From positions 1 to 57,388 of the IMG/VR virus record IMGVR_UViG_3300048548_000232: a stretch of DNA of 57,388 nucleotides; one strand, 5' to 3'. Under the pieces are notes generated by a model that ran no database searches, was not told the origin of the DNA, and worked only from the letters and a program-made list of their open reading frames with translations. Made by a program: the position numbers and the translations under genes. Numbering within the stretch: the first letter of the stretch is position 1; every line of letters begins with the position of its first letter. The DNA is from a virus. Of the stretch, positions 34,063-43,600 are shown one piece after another.

Positions 34063-35598
34063 TTAGAACTCGATTACGATTTTGATGTCTTCGATTTGGT
34101 CGCCAGCACGAGAGATCGCGCCTCTGTTATCAATATATATGATCTCACCCGAGTTGGGTTGAATCTCAGATTTTGCATAACCATTAGTAAATGACATACC
34201 CAAGTCATACTCAGTGTTGTTAATAACACGAGTAGAGATACCAGACACAACAGGGAAGTTGATGTCAGGGTCTGCCGTTGTACCAGAGGTAGAACCCGTC
34301 ACAGGGTTACCACCTTCAAACTCGGTGAGGTTACCAGTAATCTCAGGGAACACACCATCAATTCTGTTCTGATAATATTTCAGAACTTTGGTTGTGTTAT
34401 TCCAAGAAATCACTCGACCACGAGCAGTCACTTGCTGACCACCAATAGTTCTAGACTGAGTGATGATCTCGTCAGTTTGGAACTGACCAGTGAATGTGGG
34501 AGAGAAGATTACTGCCTTTGTTGCAGACAAAGTAATCGCTGATGTAAGTTCGGTTGTTCCATACTGATATGGATTAATCACCAAACCAATACGACGGTAG
34601 TCGTTATCAGTAGGGAAGTCACCTGATCCTTCATCATAGGTGAACTTCGTGTTAATCATACATCTGTAACCACCCAGTTCCTTACCAGGATCTGAACCAT
34701 GACCAGTGTCGGGAGGAATGATAACGTCAATAGCAGCACCAGTACCTGTACCAGCACCAATACCGTTGACTTCATCAATAACAACCTTACCGAAGGTGTA
34801 TCCAGAACCACCAGAAGTCACTGTGGCAGAAACGATCTTACCACCGTCAACAACCAAAGAAACACGACCACCAACGCCATCGCCTTTGATGGGAACGTTC
34901 TCATAAGTACCGTTGTTATAACCAGTACCAGATGCCTGAATCACAACACTGTCGATTTCACCACCAACCGCATCACCAGTCACAGCAACATCGCTGAGAA
35001 CAGGCATGTAGTCATTGGAGAAGAATTTCAGAACTTGACCCACAGGGATCGTATAAAGATACTTCCAACGGTAACCATCACTAGTGGTGATAATTGAAGT
35101 GGAGGTACCAGTAGGTTCAACAGTAGAAGGTTTACCGTTAGGATCACTAGGTGATGTACCGTTATAGATGCACTTATATACCTGATACTGCGAGTTAACA
35201 ACGTAGAAATCTGCGTCGTATAGTTTCGTAGCACCAGAAGATGCTGTTTTCGTTGAAGAGTAATCATGACGATACATATCATAAACGTAACCCAAACCAC
35301 CAGTGGTTTGTTCGGGTGGTGTCCAATCGATACGACGTACAACTTGAATCGTGTCGCTCGCAAGCACACGTTTCAATGAAATCATATCTGAAAATGTGTC
35401 CGAGAACTCTTGGAACGAATCCACAGGAGTCGGAGCAGCATTTTCATTATCCCACTCTTGGGGGCGACCGATAAACACATACAGTCGATCTCTCGACGTA
35501 CCTGCAACCAGGTCGCTCTGCGTAGGATCAGCACCCTCCAAAGATTTAATAAATCTTTTCGCAGTGAAAATTCTAAATTGATCTGTTAGAAGTGCCAT
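34063..35598 (-). CDS. 8: Baseplate wedge subunit gp8
   Basis: This 511-residue protein is part of the baseplate wedge. The N-terminal 200 residues fit gp8: LTDQFRIFTAKRFIKSLEGA, LYVFIGRPQEWDNENAAPTP, ISLKRVLASDTIQVVRRIDW and YRWKYLYTIPVGQVLKFF. T4 gp8 has 334 residues. The excess includes glycine-rich beta repeats (IQASGTGYNNGTYENV, VTSGGSGYTFGKVVIDE) and a TITQSRTIGG/ARGRVISWNN-type module (FQTDEIITQSRTIGGQQV) like those of the large neighbours. The start codon lies 22 bases after a promoter-like octamer. I am confident in gp8 from the N-terminal half. Confidence 0.87.
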   Translation of the reverse strand: MALLTDQFRIFTAKRFIKSLEGADPTQSDLVAGTSRDRLYVFIGRPQEWDNENAAPTPVDSFQEFSDTFSDMISLKRVLASDTIQVVRRIDWTPPEQTTGGLGYVYDMYRHDYSSTKTASSGATKLYDADFYVVNSQYQVYKCIYNGTSPSDPNGKPSTVEPTGTSTSIITTSDGYRWKYLYTIPVGQVLKFFSNDYMPVLSDVAVTGDAVGGEIDSVVIQASGTGYNNGTYENVPIKGDGVGGRVSLVVDGGKIVSATVTSGGSGYTFGKVVIDEVNGIGAGTGTGAAIDVIIPPDTGHGSDPGKELGGYRCMINTKFTYDEGSGDFPTDNDYRRIGLVINPYQYGTTELTSAITLSATKAVIFSPTFTGQFQTDEIITQSRTIGGQQVTARGRVISWNNTTKVLKYYQNRIDGVFPEITGNLTEFEGGNPVTGSTSGTTADPDINFPVVSGISTRVINNTEYDLGMSFTNGYAKSEIQPNSGEIIYIDNRGAISRAGDQIEDIKIVIEF

Positions 35599-35620
35599 CT
35601 TTAAGCAGTTACCTTCCTTT

Positions 35621-35628
35621 TATTTAGG
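35621..35628 (-). promoter_or_regulatory. Possible late promoter (CCTAAATA) for gp8
   Basis: The minus strand reads CCTAAATA, six of eight matches, in the 34-base gap between the 615-residue gene and gp8. It is 22 bases before the gp8 ATG. Confidence 0.45.
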
Positions 35629-35632
35629 GGAC

Positions 35633-37480
35633 TTATTCTGGTTCAGTTCTGACCAGATTGTTGTATTCTTGTGAAACAAATACGCCATTAGCACCAGTGG
35701 TGCCACCAGCAATGGTATCTGACGTTGTGAACTTATAAGTATTGCCATTATTGACAATATTAGTCACTGTCAAATACTTATAACCAAATGCATCAGCAGT
35801 GCTGACATATGATTCAACAGTTGCTGTGATACCAGTAACACTAGCAGTGACGATCTCACCGACTAAGAAATTGGTATTGATGGTATCTTTCAGTTTTAAT
35901 ATACTTCTAGATGTATGATCCACACCATCACCCAAAGCACCAGCAGTCGAAACTGTTGATGTCAAAGGTACAAGACTTGAATCATAAATTTGATCACCCT
36001 GTTGGAACAGAGTTGTGTTCTGTCCACCAACAGTTTCTTCAATACCATACAGTGAGGATGAAATACCACCATCTAGACTGATAGCATCTTCATAGTCTGT
36101 ATCTGTATTTACCAGATCAATGATACCGTCACCAGCACCATCAACTTCATCATCGTCTTCAAATCTAAATCCTTCCAGAGTGCTGATAGGATCTGTAAAT
36201 GTAACAATAGTACCTTCCTCATCGTCTAAAAGAACGTGAGGTTCTTGACCAGTTCCTGATGATGCTGCTGATCCAGCAATAAACTGAATCACAGCAGTGT
36301 TCTCACTAGATCTACCACCATCGATAAACGCAAGTTCATCGACTTGGAATGTCAAGAACAACTCCCTAGTGGTAGGAAGCCAGTCATAAACAATAGCAAC
36401 CTTGTTACTCTTATCTTCTTCTACTCTTCGGACTCTATCAGAAACTGTGAAGTTATATCCAGAGATTCCTGTGTTTGGATCTGTTGCTAGATTATCCAGA
36501 ATCACACGCTGGTCATAGCGGAAGTTAATACCTCTATCACAACCAGTGAAAGAGATAGGTGTCTTACCTGTATATCTAATGATCTCTCTACCGATCTGGA
36601 ACTTACCAGAACCAGGGAAAGCGTTAGTAGTCTCTACATATATTGTACTGTCAGCAGGATCAGAATCTCTAATCAATGCTGTCATGTTATAGAAGTCCGA
36701 CACCAGGGACGTTCTATTACGTTGCTTTCTGATTAAATTGGTGTCCCGAGTAAAGATGACCTGAGGTGCTGAGGTATAACCACCGCCAGGATTCAGTAGA
36801 TTGATGGCAGAGATTCTACCAAGATTGATTTCTGCTTCTGCTGTTGCACCAGATCCACCACCACCAATCAATTGAAGGATAGGGGGTGTTTCAAAGAACT
36901 CACCTTCTGTGGTTACATTGACGTTTTCTACAACACCAAATTGATTAACTTCGGCAACTCCACTAGCGCCAGATCCACCACCACCAGAAATAACAACAGT
37001 AATATCTTGTGCTGTGTAGTTCCTACCATTGTTCTCAACAGACAAACCAGTCACACCACCAGTCACAGGAACTAGTTCTGCACCAGATCCACCACCACCT
37101 CTGAGATATGCTTCTGCCGAATAGTACCCATCACCAGGTTGATTGACTTGTAAGAAACTTACCGATCCATCGGGGTTTAAATATATGTTTGCATCTGCAT
37201 CAACGATGCCGTCATCTGTGCTAACAATATCCAAACGTAAAGGATCATATCCTTCACCTGGATCTAACACATCAACTGACAGTAACTCGCCGTTATCACC
37301 AATATTTGCTTTAAGAACAGCATCCCTAATAGGAGTACCACAGTTCCCAACTACTAACCTAGGTGGGTCAGCAGGATCATACCCACTACCCACATTGGTT
37401 ACAATTACGTCTTTTACACCATATACACTGTTAAAGACGGGTTCAATTGTTGCGCCACTTCCTGGAACTGTTCTTGTCAT
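35633..37480 (-). CDS. Glycine-rich beta-repeat virion protein, 615 residues
   Basis: The first 235 residues are tandem units of a pattern like N-x-G-x-G-Y-x-x-x-P-x-(L/V) followed by GGGGSGA: VTNVGSGYDPADPPRLVVG, VLDPGEGYDPLRLDIV, LIGGGGSGATAEAEINLG and LLNPGGGYTSAPQVIF. The middle has NAFPGSGKFQIGREIIRYTG, CDRGINFRYDQRVILD and a module close to the ID-x-E-M type of gp18. C-terminal modules are NFLVGEIVTASVTGITATVE and SDTIAGGTTGANGVFVSQ. No enzyme motif is visible. It starts overlapping the stop of the cupredoxin-bearing gene and precedes gp8, so a baseplate-associated structural role is likely. The overall family name is unknown to me. Confidence 0.7.
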   Translation of the reverse strand: MTRTVPGSGATIEPVFNSVYGVKDVIVTNVGSGYDPADPPRLVVGNCGTPIRDAVLKANIGDNGELLSVDVLDPGEGYDPLRLDIVSTDDGIVDADANIYLNPDGSVSFLQVNQPGDGYYSAEAYLRGGGGSGAELVPVTGGVTGLSVENNGRNYTAQDITVVISGGGGSGASGVAEVNQFGVVENVNVTTEGEFFETPPILQLIGGGGSGATAEAEINLGRISAINLLNPGGGYTSAPQVIFTRDTNLIRKQRNRTSLVSDFYNMTALIRDSDPADSTIYVETTNAFPGSGKFQIGREIIRYTGKTPISFTGCDRGINFRYDQRVILDNLATDPNTGISGYNFTVSDRVRRVEEDKSNKVAIVYDWLPTTRELFLTFQVDELAFIDGGRSSENTAVIQFIAGSAASSGTGQEPHVLLDDEEGTIVTFTDPISTLEGFRFEDDDEVDGAGDGIIDLVNTDTDYEDAISLDGGISSSLYGIEETVGGQNTTLFQQGDQIYDSSLVPLTSTVSTAGALGDGVDHTSRSILKLKDTINTNFLVGEIVTASVTGITATVESYVSTADAFGYKYLTVTNIVNNGNTYKFTTSDTIAGGTTGANGVFVSQEYNNLVRTEPE

Positions 37481-38961
37481 TAGACGACTACGATGTTACC
37501 AACCATGTTGCTGTGAATATTGCACTGGTACACATAAGTTGTGCCAGCAGCAAGACTCATTGGAACTGTCCAATATTGGATACTATTAATAGATCCAGAT
37601 GTTCCACCGATCTGAGAACCACCGTTAGATACTCTAATCTCTAACGGATGACTAGCACCAGTTGTGTTGTCAAATCTGTAAGTAAATCCACGATACACAT
37701 AGATAGTGGCATCAGTGGCACCATCTATACCAGGTCCATTGACGGTATAGTTATTACTGTCAGAAGCACTAAATGCAAAGTTAAGAGTAGGAGATGCTAC
37801 TGCTTCATAATTAGATGTGCCATAGATCAATGATTGACCTTCGTTTGCACTAGGCAGTGCTACTGTGTTGGTGATCGTTACTGTTGAACCAGATACAGCA
37901 GTAGAGATTCCAGTACCACCAGCGATGGTAATAGACGAATCAGCAGCATCGGCGGTATATGTACCAGTATCACCTGCAACCCCTTTCAGAGCGTCCTGGA
38001 CGACGTTAGGAGAGTCGTTAGTAAATGTAATTGCACCAGCATTCAAATTAGTGGTAATTCCACTACCACCTGTAAATGTCAGTGAGTCAGTAACTACCGT
38101 GGCACTAACAGTTCCATTATCAGCACCGAATGTTGTAAACACATTCTGGTTTAGGTCACCCAAGGTGCCTGTCATATCAATGGTCAGTGTATCACCAACC
38201 ATAGTTGTGGAGATATTAGTACCACCTGCAATAACGAGGGTATCGTTAGGAGCAGAAGCAGTTGAAGTTCCAGTATCAGCATCAACAGTTTCAAACAAGT
38301 TCTGAGTTGATCCGCCAGAACCACCAGTACCCTGTTCATCGTTAGCAGGTTCCCAAGCACTGTTAGAATCATTCCATTTCAGGACTTGTCCATCAGAGGG
38401 ACCACCATTAACAGTAGTATCAACGTCGGCAAGGACAGTAATACTTTGAGTCTCGTCTACCAGGGGGACCCAAGCAGCAGAGTGAGCAAAGTATGCCTTG
38501 CCAGTACCATGAACGTGAGCAAGCATACCGTGATGGTTAGTCGCATCAGGAAGGTCGCCCAGAGTAGCGTAAGGAGCGTACCATTTGAGGTATCCATCAT
38601 CACCGTCGATATAAGTATAAGCGGATCCCGATCCGCCACCCCAGAACTGGATGTCGCCTGTTCCAGTGTGTTTTAGAATAATATTATCAGTACCATCGGT
38701 TACAATATCGAAACCGTTGGTATCTAGATTACCAGTTAACGTGTCAAAGTTGCCAGCACGGAATGCACCACTCGGTGTTGAACTCCATTTAAGCACTTGG
38801 CCATCAGTAGCAGTAGCGATATCTAGTTGGATATCCGTAGTGTTACCAAGTTTGTCATAAAGTTCTTCAAAGTTGGCATTATATTTAATGGCACCATCTC
38901 TTAGGGTATCACCTGTACCATCATTTGCCGAAGATCCAATACCGACTAACTGTTTTGCCAT
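37480..38961 (-). CDS. Virion protein with C-terminal cupredoxin-like domain, 493 residues
   Basis: The N-terminus (MAKQLVGIGSSANDGTGDTL, GAIKYNANFEELYDKLG) is a short fibre-type attachment domain. The middle is Thr/Gly/Asp-rich beta repeat (ITVLADVDTTVNGGPSDGQ, repeated DTLTIDMTG-like and AGGTGISTAV units). The last 99 residues resemble a cupredoxin: YVYRGFTYRFDNTTGASHPL with His438, then TTYVYQCNIHSNMVGNIVV with Cys480, His483 and Met486. The Cys-x2-His-x2-Met spacing matches amicyanin. Whether copper is bound is unknown. The gene has promoter octamer CATAAATA 22 bases upstream. It is most likely a fibre or baseplate appendage. Confidence 0.7.
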   Translation of the reverse strand: MAKQLVGIGSSANDGTGDTLRDGAIKYNANFEELYDKLGNTTDIQLDIATATDGQVLKWSSTPSGAFRAGNFDTLTGNLDTNGFDIVTDGTDNIILKHTGTGDIQFWGGGSGSAYTYIDGDDGYLKWYAPYATLGDLPDATNHHGMLAHVHGTGKAYFAHSAAWVPLVDETQSITVLADVDTTVNGGPSDGQVLKWNDSNSAWEPANDEQGTGGSGGSTQNLFETVDADTGTSTASAPNDTLVIAGGTNISTTMVGDTLTIDMTGTLGDLNQNVFTTFGADNGTVSATVVTDSLTFTGGSGITTNLNAGAITFTNDSPNVVQDALKGVAGDTGTYTADAADSSITIAGGTGISTAVSGSTVTITNTVALPSANEGQSLIYGTSNYEAVASPTLNFAFSASDSNNYTVNGPGIDGATDATIYVYRGFTYRFDNTTGASHPLEIRVSNGGSQIGGTSGSINSIQYWTVPMSLAAGTTYVYQCNIHSNMVGNIVVV

Positions 38962-38983
38962 GATCGTTCTTTTTTTACAATTC

Positions 38984-38991
38984 TATTTATG
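38984..38991 (-). promoter_or_regulatory. T4-like late promoter (CATAAATA)
   Basis: The minus strand reads CATAAATA, seven of eight matches. It overlaps the stop codon of the YHYH gene and lies 22 bases before the ATG at 38961. Confidence 0.65.
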
Positions 38992-40591
38992 TTGCGTCGA
39001 AGGAGATGCTTGTAGTGTCAAACTTAGTATCCGTAGAAGAGAAGTCTGAATCACCTTGACCATCACCGAAACCAGTCACAGTCAGAGTTGCAACGTCTGA
39101 CGTTAGAGGTGAGTTTTGTGCAGGGGTCACACCTAGACCCAAAGGACCACGTACTTCACATCTGAATTTATATCCAGACATGTAGTTCAATGCTGTAAAT
39201 GTATATGCTGCATCAGTTGCACCAGTCAACACAGCAAACGAGAATCCACCATCAGTAGATCTAAACCACTGATATGCCTTAGGTCCATCTTCTGGACTGA
39301 TGGCAGCAGTGATCGAGAATGTGACAGTCTGATTGACATTATAAGTTGCATTTGCAGGTTGCAAAGCAATTTGAATGACAGAAGGAGGTGCCTCAGTATC
39401 ACCACCAGAAGGAGGTGCAGGGGGTGTTGCAGCGCCATTGTTTGGTGGTTGATCTAGAACTTCACGAGAAGTTAGACCCATAATATATGGGAATACTGGT
39501 TGTAGATTATTCTCACTATCTACCTCAGTAGATAAGAAATATGCATATGTGCCACTCTGGAATTCAGGAGTGATACAAAATCTACCATTATGTCTATCTA
39601 AATTACCCAGACCTTCTGCATATTCCCAATCTTCCATCAAGGATCCAGCAGGGGGGTTCTGCTGTGAGTCTCCATATATTGGTCTGTTTTCTACCTCTTC
39701 GGATCTGACACGATACGAACTAGTAGCAGTTGTGATGTTGGAATTAACATTCCATCTATTACTATAAAGGTATGGACCGTAGATAGGAAATCCATCAAAT
39801 GCATATCCTAAGATTTTAGAATGCCCATCTGGATGTCTTAGATTGTCACCATTATACTGAGAAGAACCATAGTAATCATTGTAAGATGCCATAGAAGCAC
39901 CATTCTTCCAACACTCCAAAAACTCAGTATCATGATAGTGATACTGTCCTGTGACTTCGGGATGTCCACCACATTCATCCTCACCAAATGTTACTGGTGA
40001 ACTGGGGAAGTGTGCATTCCAACTGAAATTAACTGGTGGGTTTCCACTAGCACCAGCAGAAGGATTGAAGAAAACTACTCCATTAGCAGCAATACCAATA
40101 GCACCTAAGGGTGTATTCACTCTGCCATTTCTTTGATCATAATAACTATATGTACCTGTACGACCAGTCGCTGTATACTCCATGACCAGTTGTAAATTCT
40201 GATCAGTCTCTCTCCAAAATTCACCAGGGATTGCAGTTTGTTCTGTCCCTCTATATGTAAATACTAACTTCTCTTCCTCTGCTGTGCCTTCATCAAACAG
40301 AAAAAGAACTCTGTCACCAACTTGAATCTGATTACCCAATAAAGAGTTATCAGCAACTGACAATGCAACACTAATAAAAAACCCTTCATGTACATAGACA
40401 TTGGAATCCAATTGCCTAGTTACACCAAAGGTACCACCTCTATAATAGAAGTCATGATCAAATGCTTGCTCAGTGACGCTATTCGGATTGTTTACATTAG
40501 GAAACGTACCGTATGCTACGGGAGATGGTAGTCCATCCGCATCTACGGTAAGTGTCCTAGTGCCAGCGTTAAATTCAGCGGTTGCCGTCAT
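38987..40591 (-). CDS. YHYH-domain protein with Ig-like C-terminus, 534 residues
   Basis: The central part is a YHYH domain: GQYHYHDTEF at residues about 215-224, ILGYAFDGFPIYGPYLY at about 260-276, SSYRVRSEEV, and DRHNGRFCITPEFQSGTYAY at about 332-351. This family is found in secreted bacterial and phage proteins; its function is not established. A Pro-rich linker (residues about 381-405) leads to an Ig-like domain (SVIQIALQPANATYNVNQTV, KAYQWFRSTDGG, YKFRCEVRG). The N-terminal 140 residues are beta rich. A related YHYH segment begins the visible part of the giant protein next upstream, so the two genes probably share ancestry. Likely a surface appendage. Confidence 0.8.
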   Translation of the reverse strand: MTATAEFNAGTRTLTVDADGLPSPVAYGTFPNVNNPNSVTEQAFDHDFYYRGGTFGVTRQLDSNVYVHEGFFISVALSVADNSLLGNQIQVGDRVLFLFDEGTAEEEKLVFTYRGTEQTAIPGEFWRETDQNLQLVMEYTATGRTGTYSYYDQRNGRVNTPLGAIGIAANGVVFFNPSAGASGNPPVNFSWNAHFPSSPVTFGEDECGGHPEVTGQYHYHDTEFLECWKNGASMASYNDYYGSSQYNGDNLRHPDGHSKILGYAFDGFPIYGPYLYSNRWNVNSNITTATSSYRVRSEEVENRPIYGDSQQNPPAGSLMEDWEYAEGLGNLDRHNGRFCITPEFQSGTYAYFLSTEVDSENNLQPVFPYIMGLTSREVLDQPPNNGAATPPAPPSGGDTEAPPSVIQIALQPANATYNVNQTVTFSITAAISPEDGPKAYQWFRSTDGGFSFAVLTGATDAAYTFTALNYMSGYKFRCEVRGPLGLGVTPAQNSPLTSDVATLTVTGFGDGQGDSDFSSTDTKFDTTSISFDAT

Positions 40592-40604
40592 TGTGCTTTT
40601 TATC

Positions 40605-40612
40605 TATTTATT
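40605..40612 (-). promoter_or_regulatory. T4-like late promoter (AATAAATA)
   Basis: The minus strand reads AATAAATA, seven of eight matches. It overlaps the stop codon of the giant gene and lies 13 bases before the ATG at 40591, closer than at other genes. Confidence 0.5.
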
Positions 40613-43600
40613 GAAAAATCTGAGTCGGGTTGAAGTTGTTAATAACAGTGGCACCAGTCTGTACTGTGAGGATCACAGAGTTGGAGTAGATTGGTGTAGC
40701 ACCAGCAGCAGTAACTGCAACACGGAACTCATCACCATCATCTGCTTGTTCGGCAGTCAATGATGTGTATGTGGCACTGGTAGAACCAGTGATGTTCGCC
40801 CAGTTAGTTTCGCCATACTGCTTACGCTGCCACTGATAGTTCAGAGCAGTAGATCCAATCTGATTATCAGAACTGTTGATGAACTGAGCGACAATCGTGA
40901 AGGATGCAGTCTGACCTTGGTTCACCGTCACGTTCACAGGTTGCGATGCGACGTTGATATAACCAGGGGTGATAACGATTGGGTTGCCCTGAGCGTCAGT
41001 GCCCTCACCAGCGTAGGTGTCAAAACCTTGGTTAACAGCAGGTCCACTAGGAACAACAAAATCATCATCGACGGTAGTCTGAACATCAACAATTGGTTGT
41101 TGATAACCAATACCAGCAGTCTTGACATCGATTCTCAATAGACCCATTAGGGCACGAACACGACCGTCAAAACCAGTGGAGGAAACCACATCCACGTTCG
41201 GGCGCGAGGAGTAACCATCACCAGGTGAGGTGATAATTGCCTTAGTGATTTCACCAGACTTGATTGATGCAAGAGCGGTAGCACCACGACCCTTAACTGT
41301 GCCTGTGTACTCGAAGGTGATCAGTGAGTTGGAAGACTCAATCAGAGCAACTTCACGTTCGTCTGCTTCACCTTCAATTTGTAGAACATCGCCTGCTTCG
41401 ATCGGTGGCACGACAGTTGCTGCGATAACGTCAGCGTCGGAACCAATGTAAGAGAAGGCAACGAATGTTGATCCTGCACGAGGAATCTCAGCGAAGATGA
41501 TTCTAGAACCAACCAGTTCATAACCAATACCTGCTTCCTGAATAACACCATTGAGCGAGACGATGATGTTGTTTTCTGGAAGAATCGTGTTAGACGAAAC
41601 GCCCTCAGTCAGCGTCAGTGAGTAGAAACCACCCTGATATTTCAGGTTGAAGGACGAGCGCAAGGAGTCAAACTCAAACGAGATATCATCCAGTTGTCTC
41701 AGTTTACCCACGTAGTAACCAATGAATTCAGATCCAATGGTAGGTGGTTCAGTGAACGTGATCTGGTCAGAGAATGCAGTGTATGCGAAGTTAGCACCAG
41801 GAGGTTGCATAACACCATTAACAAAGACGAGTAGGTGACCAGCGGGATCTGGGAAGTATGCTTCACCATTGCTAACCGTCAGTTTGAAGGTATCAGCAGT
41901 GCCATCGAATCCACGGAAGAACCTATCGCAGCGACCCAAGAGATTCTTCGCTTGGGTAACACCAGCAGCCCATCCATAGTCAGATCTGATTGACAAGTTT
42001 GATGGGAAATCGCCATTGACATCCTCCAACCATAGGCGACCTGTATCGCCACTAATTGACTTGCCAGAAACCTTACCGTAGGACGTGTAGTTTGTCTCAG
42101 TAACCGTAGTAATATCACAGGAGATGATTGGGAAGTTATTGAGGTTTTCAAATCTACCCAAACCACCTGTCAAAAGTTCCTGAGGATCTGTGGTTGTAGT
42201 GCCATCAGCAGCAGCGCCATATGGTGTCAAGTTTGCGATCCAGATCTTATGCTGAACGCCTTCCTCATACACATAATCTGTAACGAGAGCAGTCCAACCA
42301 GGAATCTTAGGTACACCACCTGAAAGGAGATAAACAATATCACCTCTCTTGAAGTCGCCCTCGAAACCTTGATCTCTCAGGACGCTGTTGACATCACACT
42401 CGATCGTCTTAACCGCGTGTACGAACTGATTAAGTTCAATGTCTCTGAATCCTTCTTTGCTGATCTTACCAATATCAAGGATCTTGTCAGTGATAGAACC
42501 GTAAATGATGTCTCCATCAGTGAAGTCCTCTTGCAGAGTTTCGATGTCAATCGTGATACGACCACCGCTGTTGCCAGTCAAGATACCAGCAGAGTTCTCG
42601 AAGGAAACAATGGTTGCCTCAGCGCCGTTATCCTTGTTAAAGATAATCTCACCGTTAGCAAACCCACCACGATCAGTATTGATCAACATGCGAGTTGTGC
42701 CGTCACTGCTGAGTTCTGCTGTGATTCCACTGTCCACACCTTCGAGCACCTGAGTGCTGCTAAGCGTACCCGTGATATTTTCGATGTACACCCAACCTTC
42801 ATCCTCATTATCGCCCGTGAGGATTGAGGTCTGCATGACGATACCTTTGTTAGCACCAGCACCTTGAACTTGTACTTCCTCACCAACTGTGAACCTGCCA
42901 GTGGCAAGTCTGATGGTGTATCTGTAATACAGTTTGATGATGTCAGCAGAGTTATTCTTGTTCCGAACAATCTCAGAACTTGCAGTAGATGTAGTGCCCA
43001 CAACCACGTCTGCGAGGTTAAAACCACCACTGACAGGGTTGTCAATATCTCTTGTGCCGTATGTAGTTGATTGACGTACAAGACCAGATCTTACAGGACT
43101 TTGCAGTTGCTGCTGTCCAGAAGTTCTTGTGTCAACTGAGAAGCGAGAGAATCTTGCATCATGTCTAATTTCCCTCGTGATCTCAAATTGCGTTGGTGTT
43201 GCATTGAGAACATAGAAGTAATCTTGATTAGCGAAAGCAGATTCAACATCAGCAGATGCAATTGCATATTGCAGAATATCACCGCGTGAATAGAAGTTAG
43301 GACGTTGAATAATAATTCTGTTCTCTCTTCTTTCATAACCAACTTCAACAGTAGGTGTGTTGATGATCAGATCAGGATCAGTGTTCCAATCATTACCTTC
43401 GTCATATAGATTCTGTGCATTAGTAGCATGAATATTGTTGGTCCACTGAACACTGTTCTGTGCAGGAGGTGTACCTCTGCTGATAGCAAAGTATGCAGCA
43501 TTGAGAGAACTATCAATCTTAAACTGAGTAGATTCTTGCTCATATTCAAATCTATGCTCGATAGCGCCAGTGTTGATATGAGTCTCATCTAAGTAGATGT

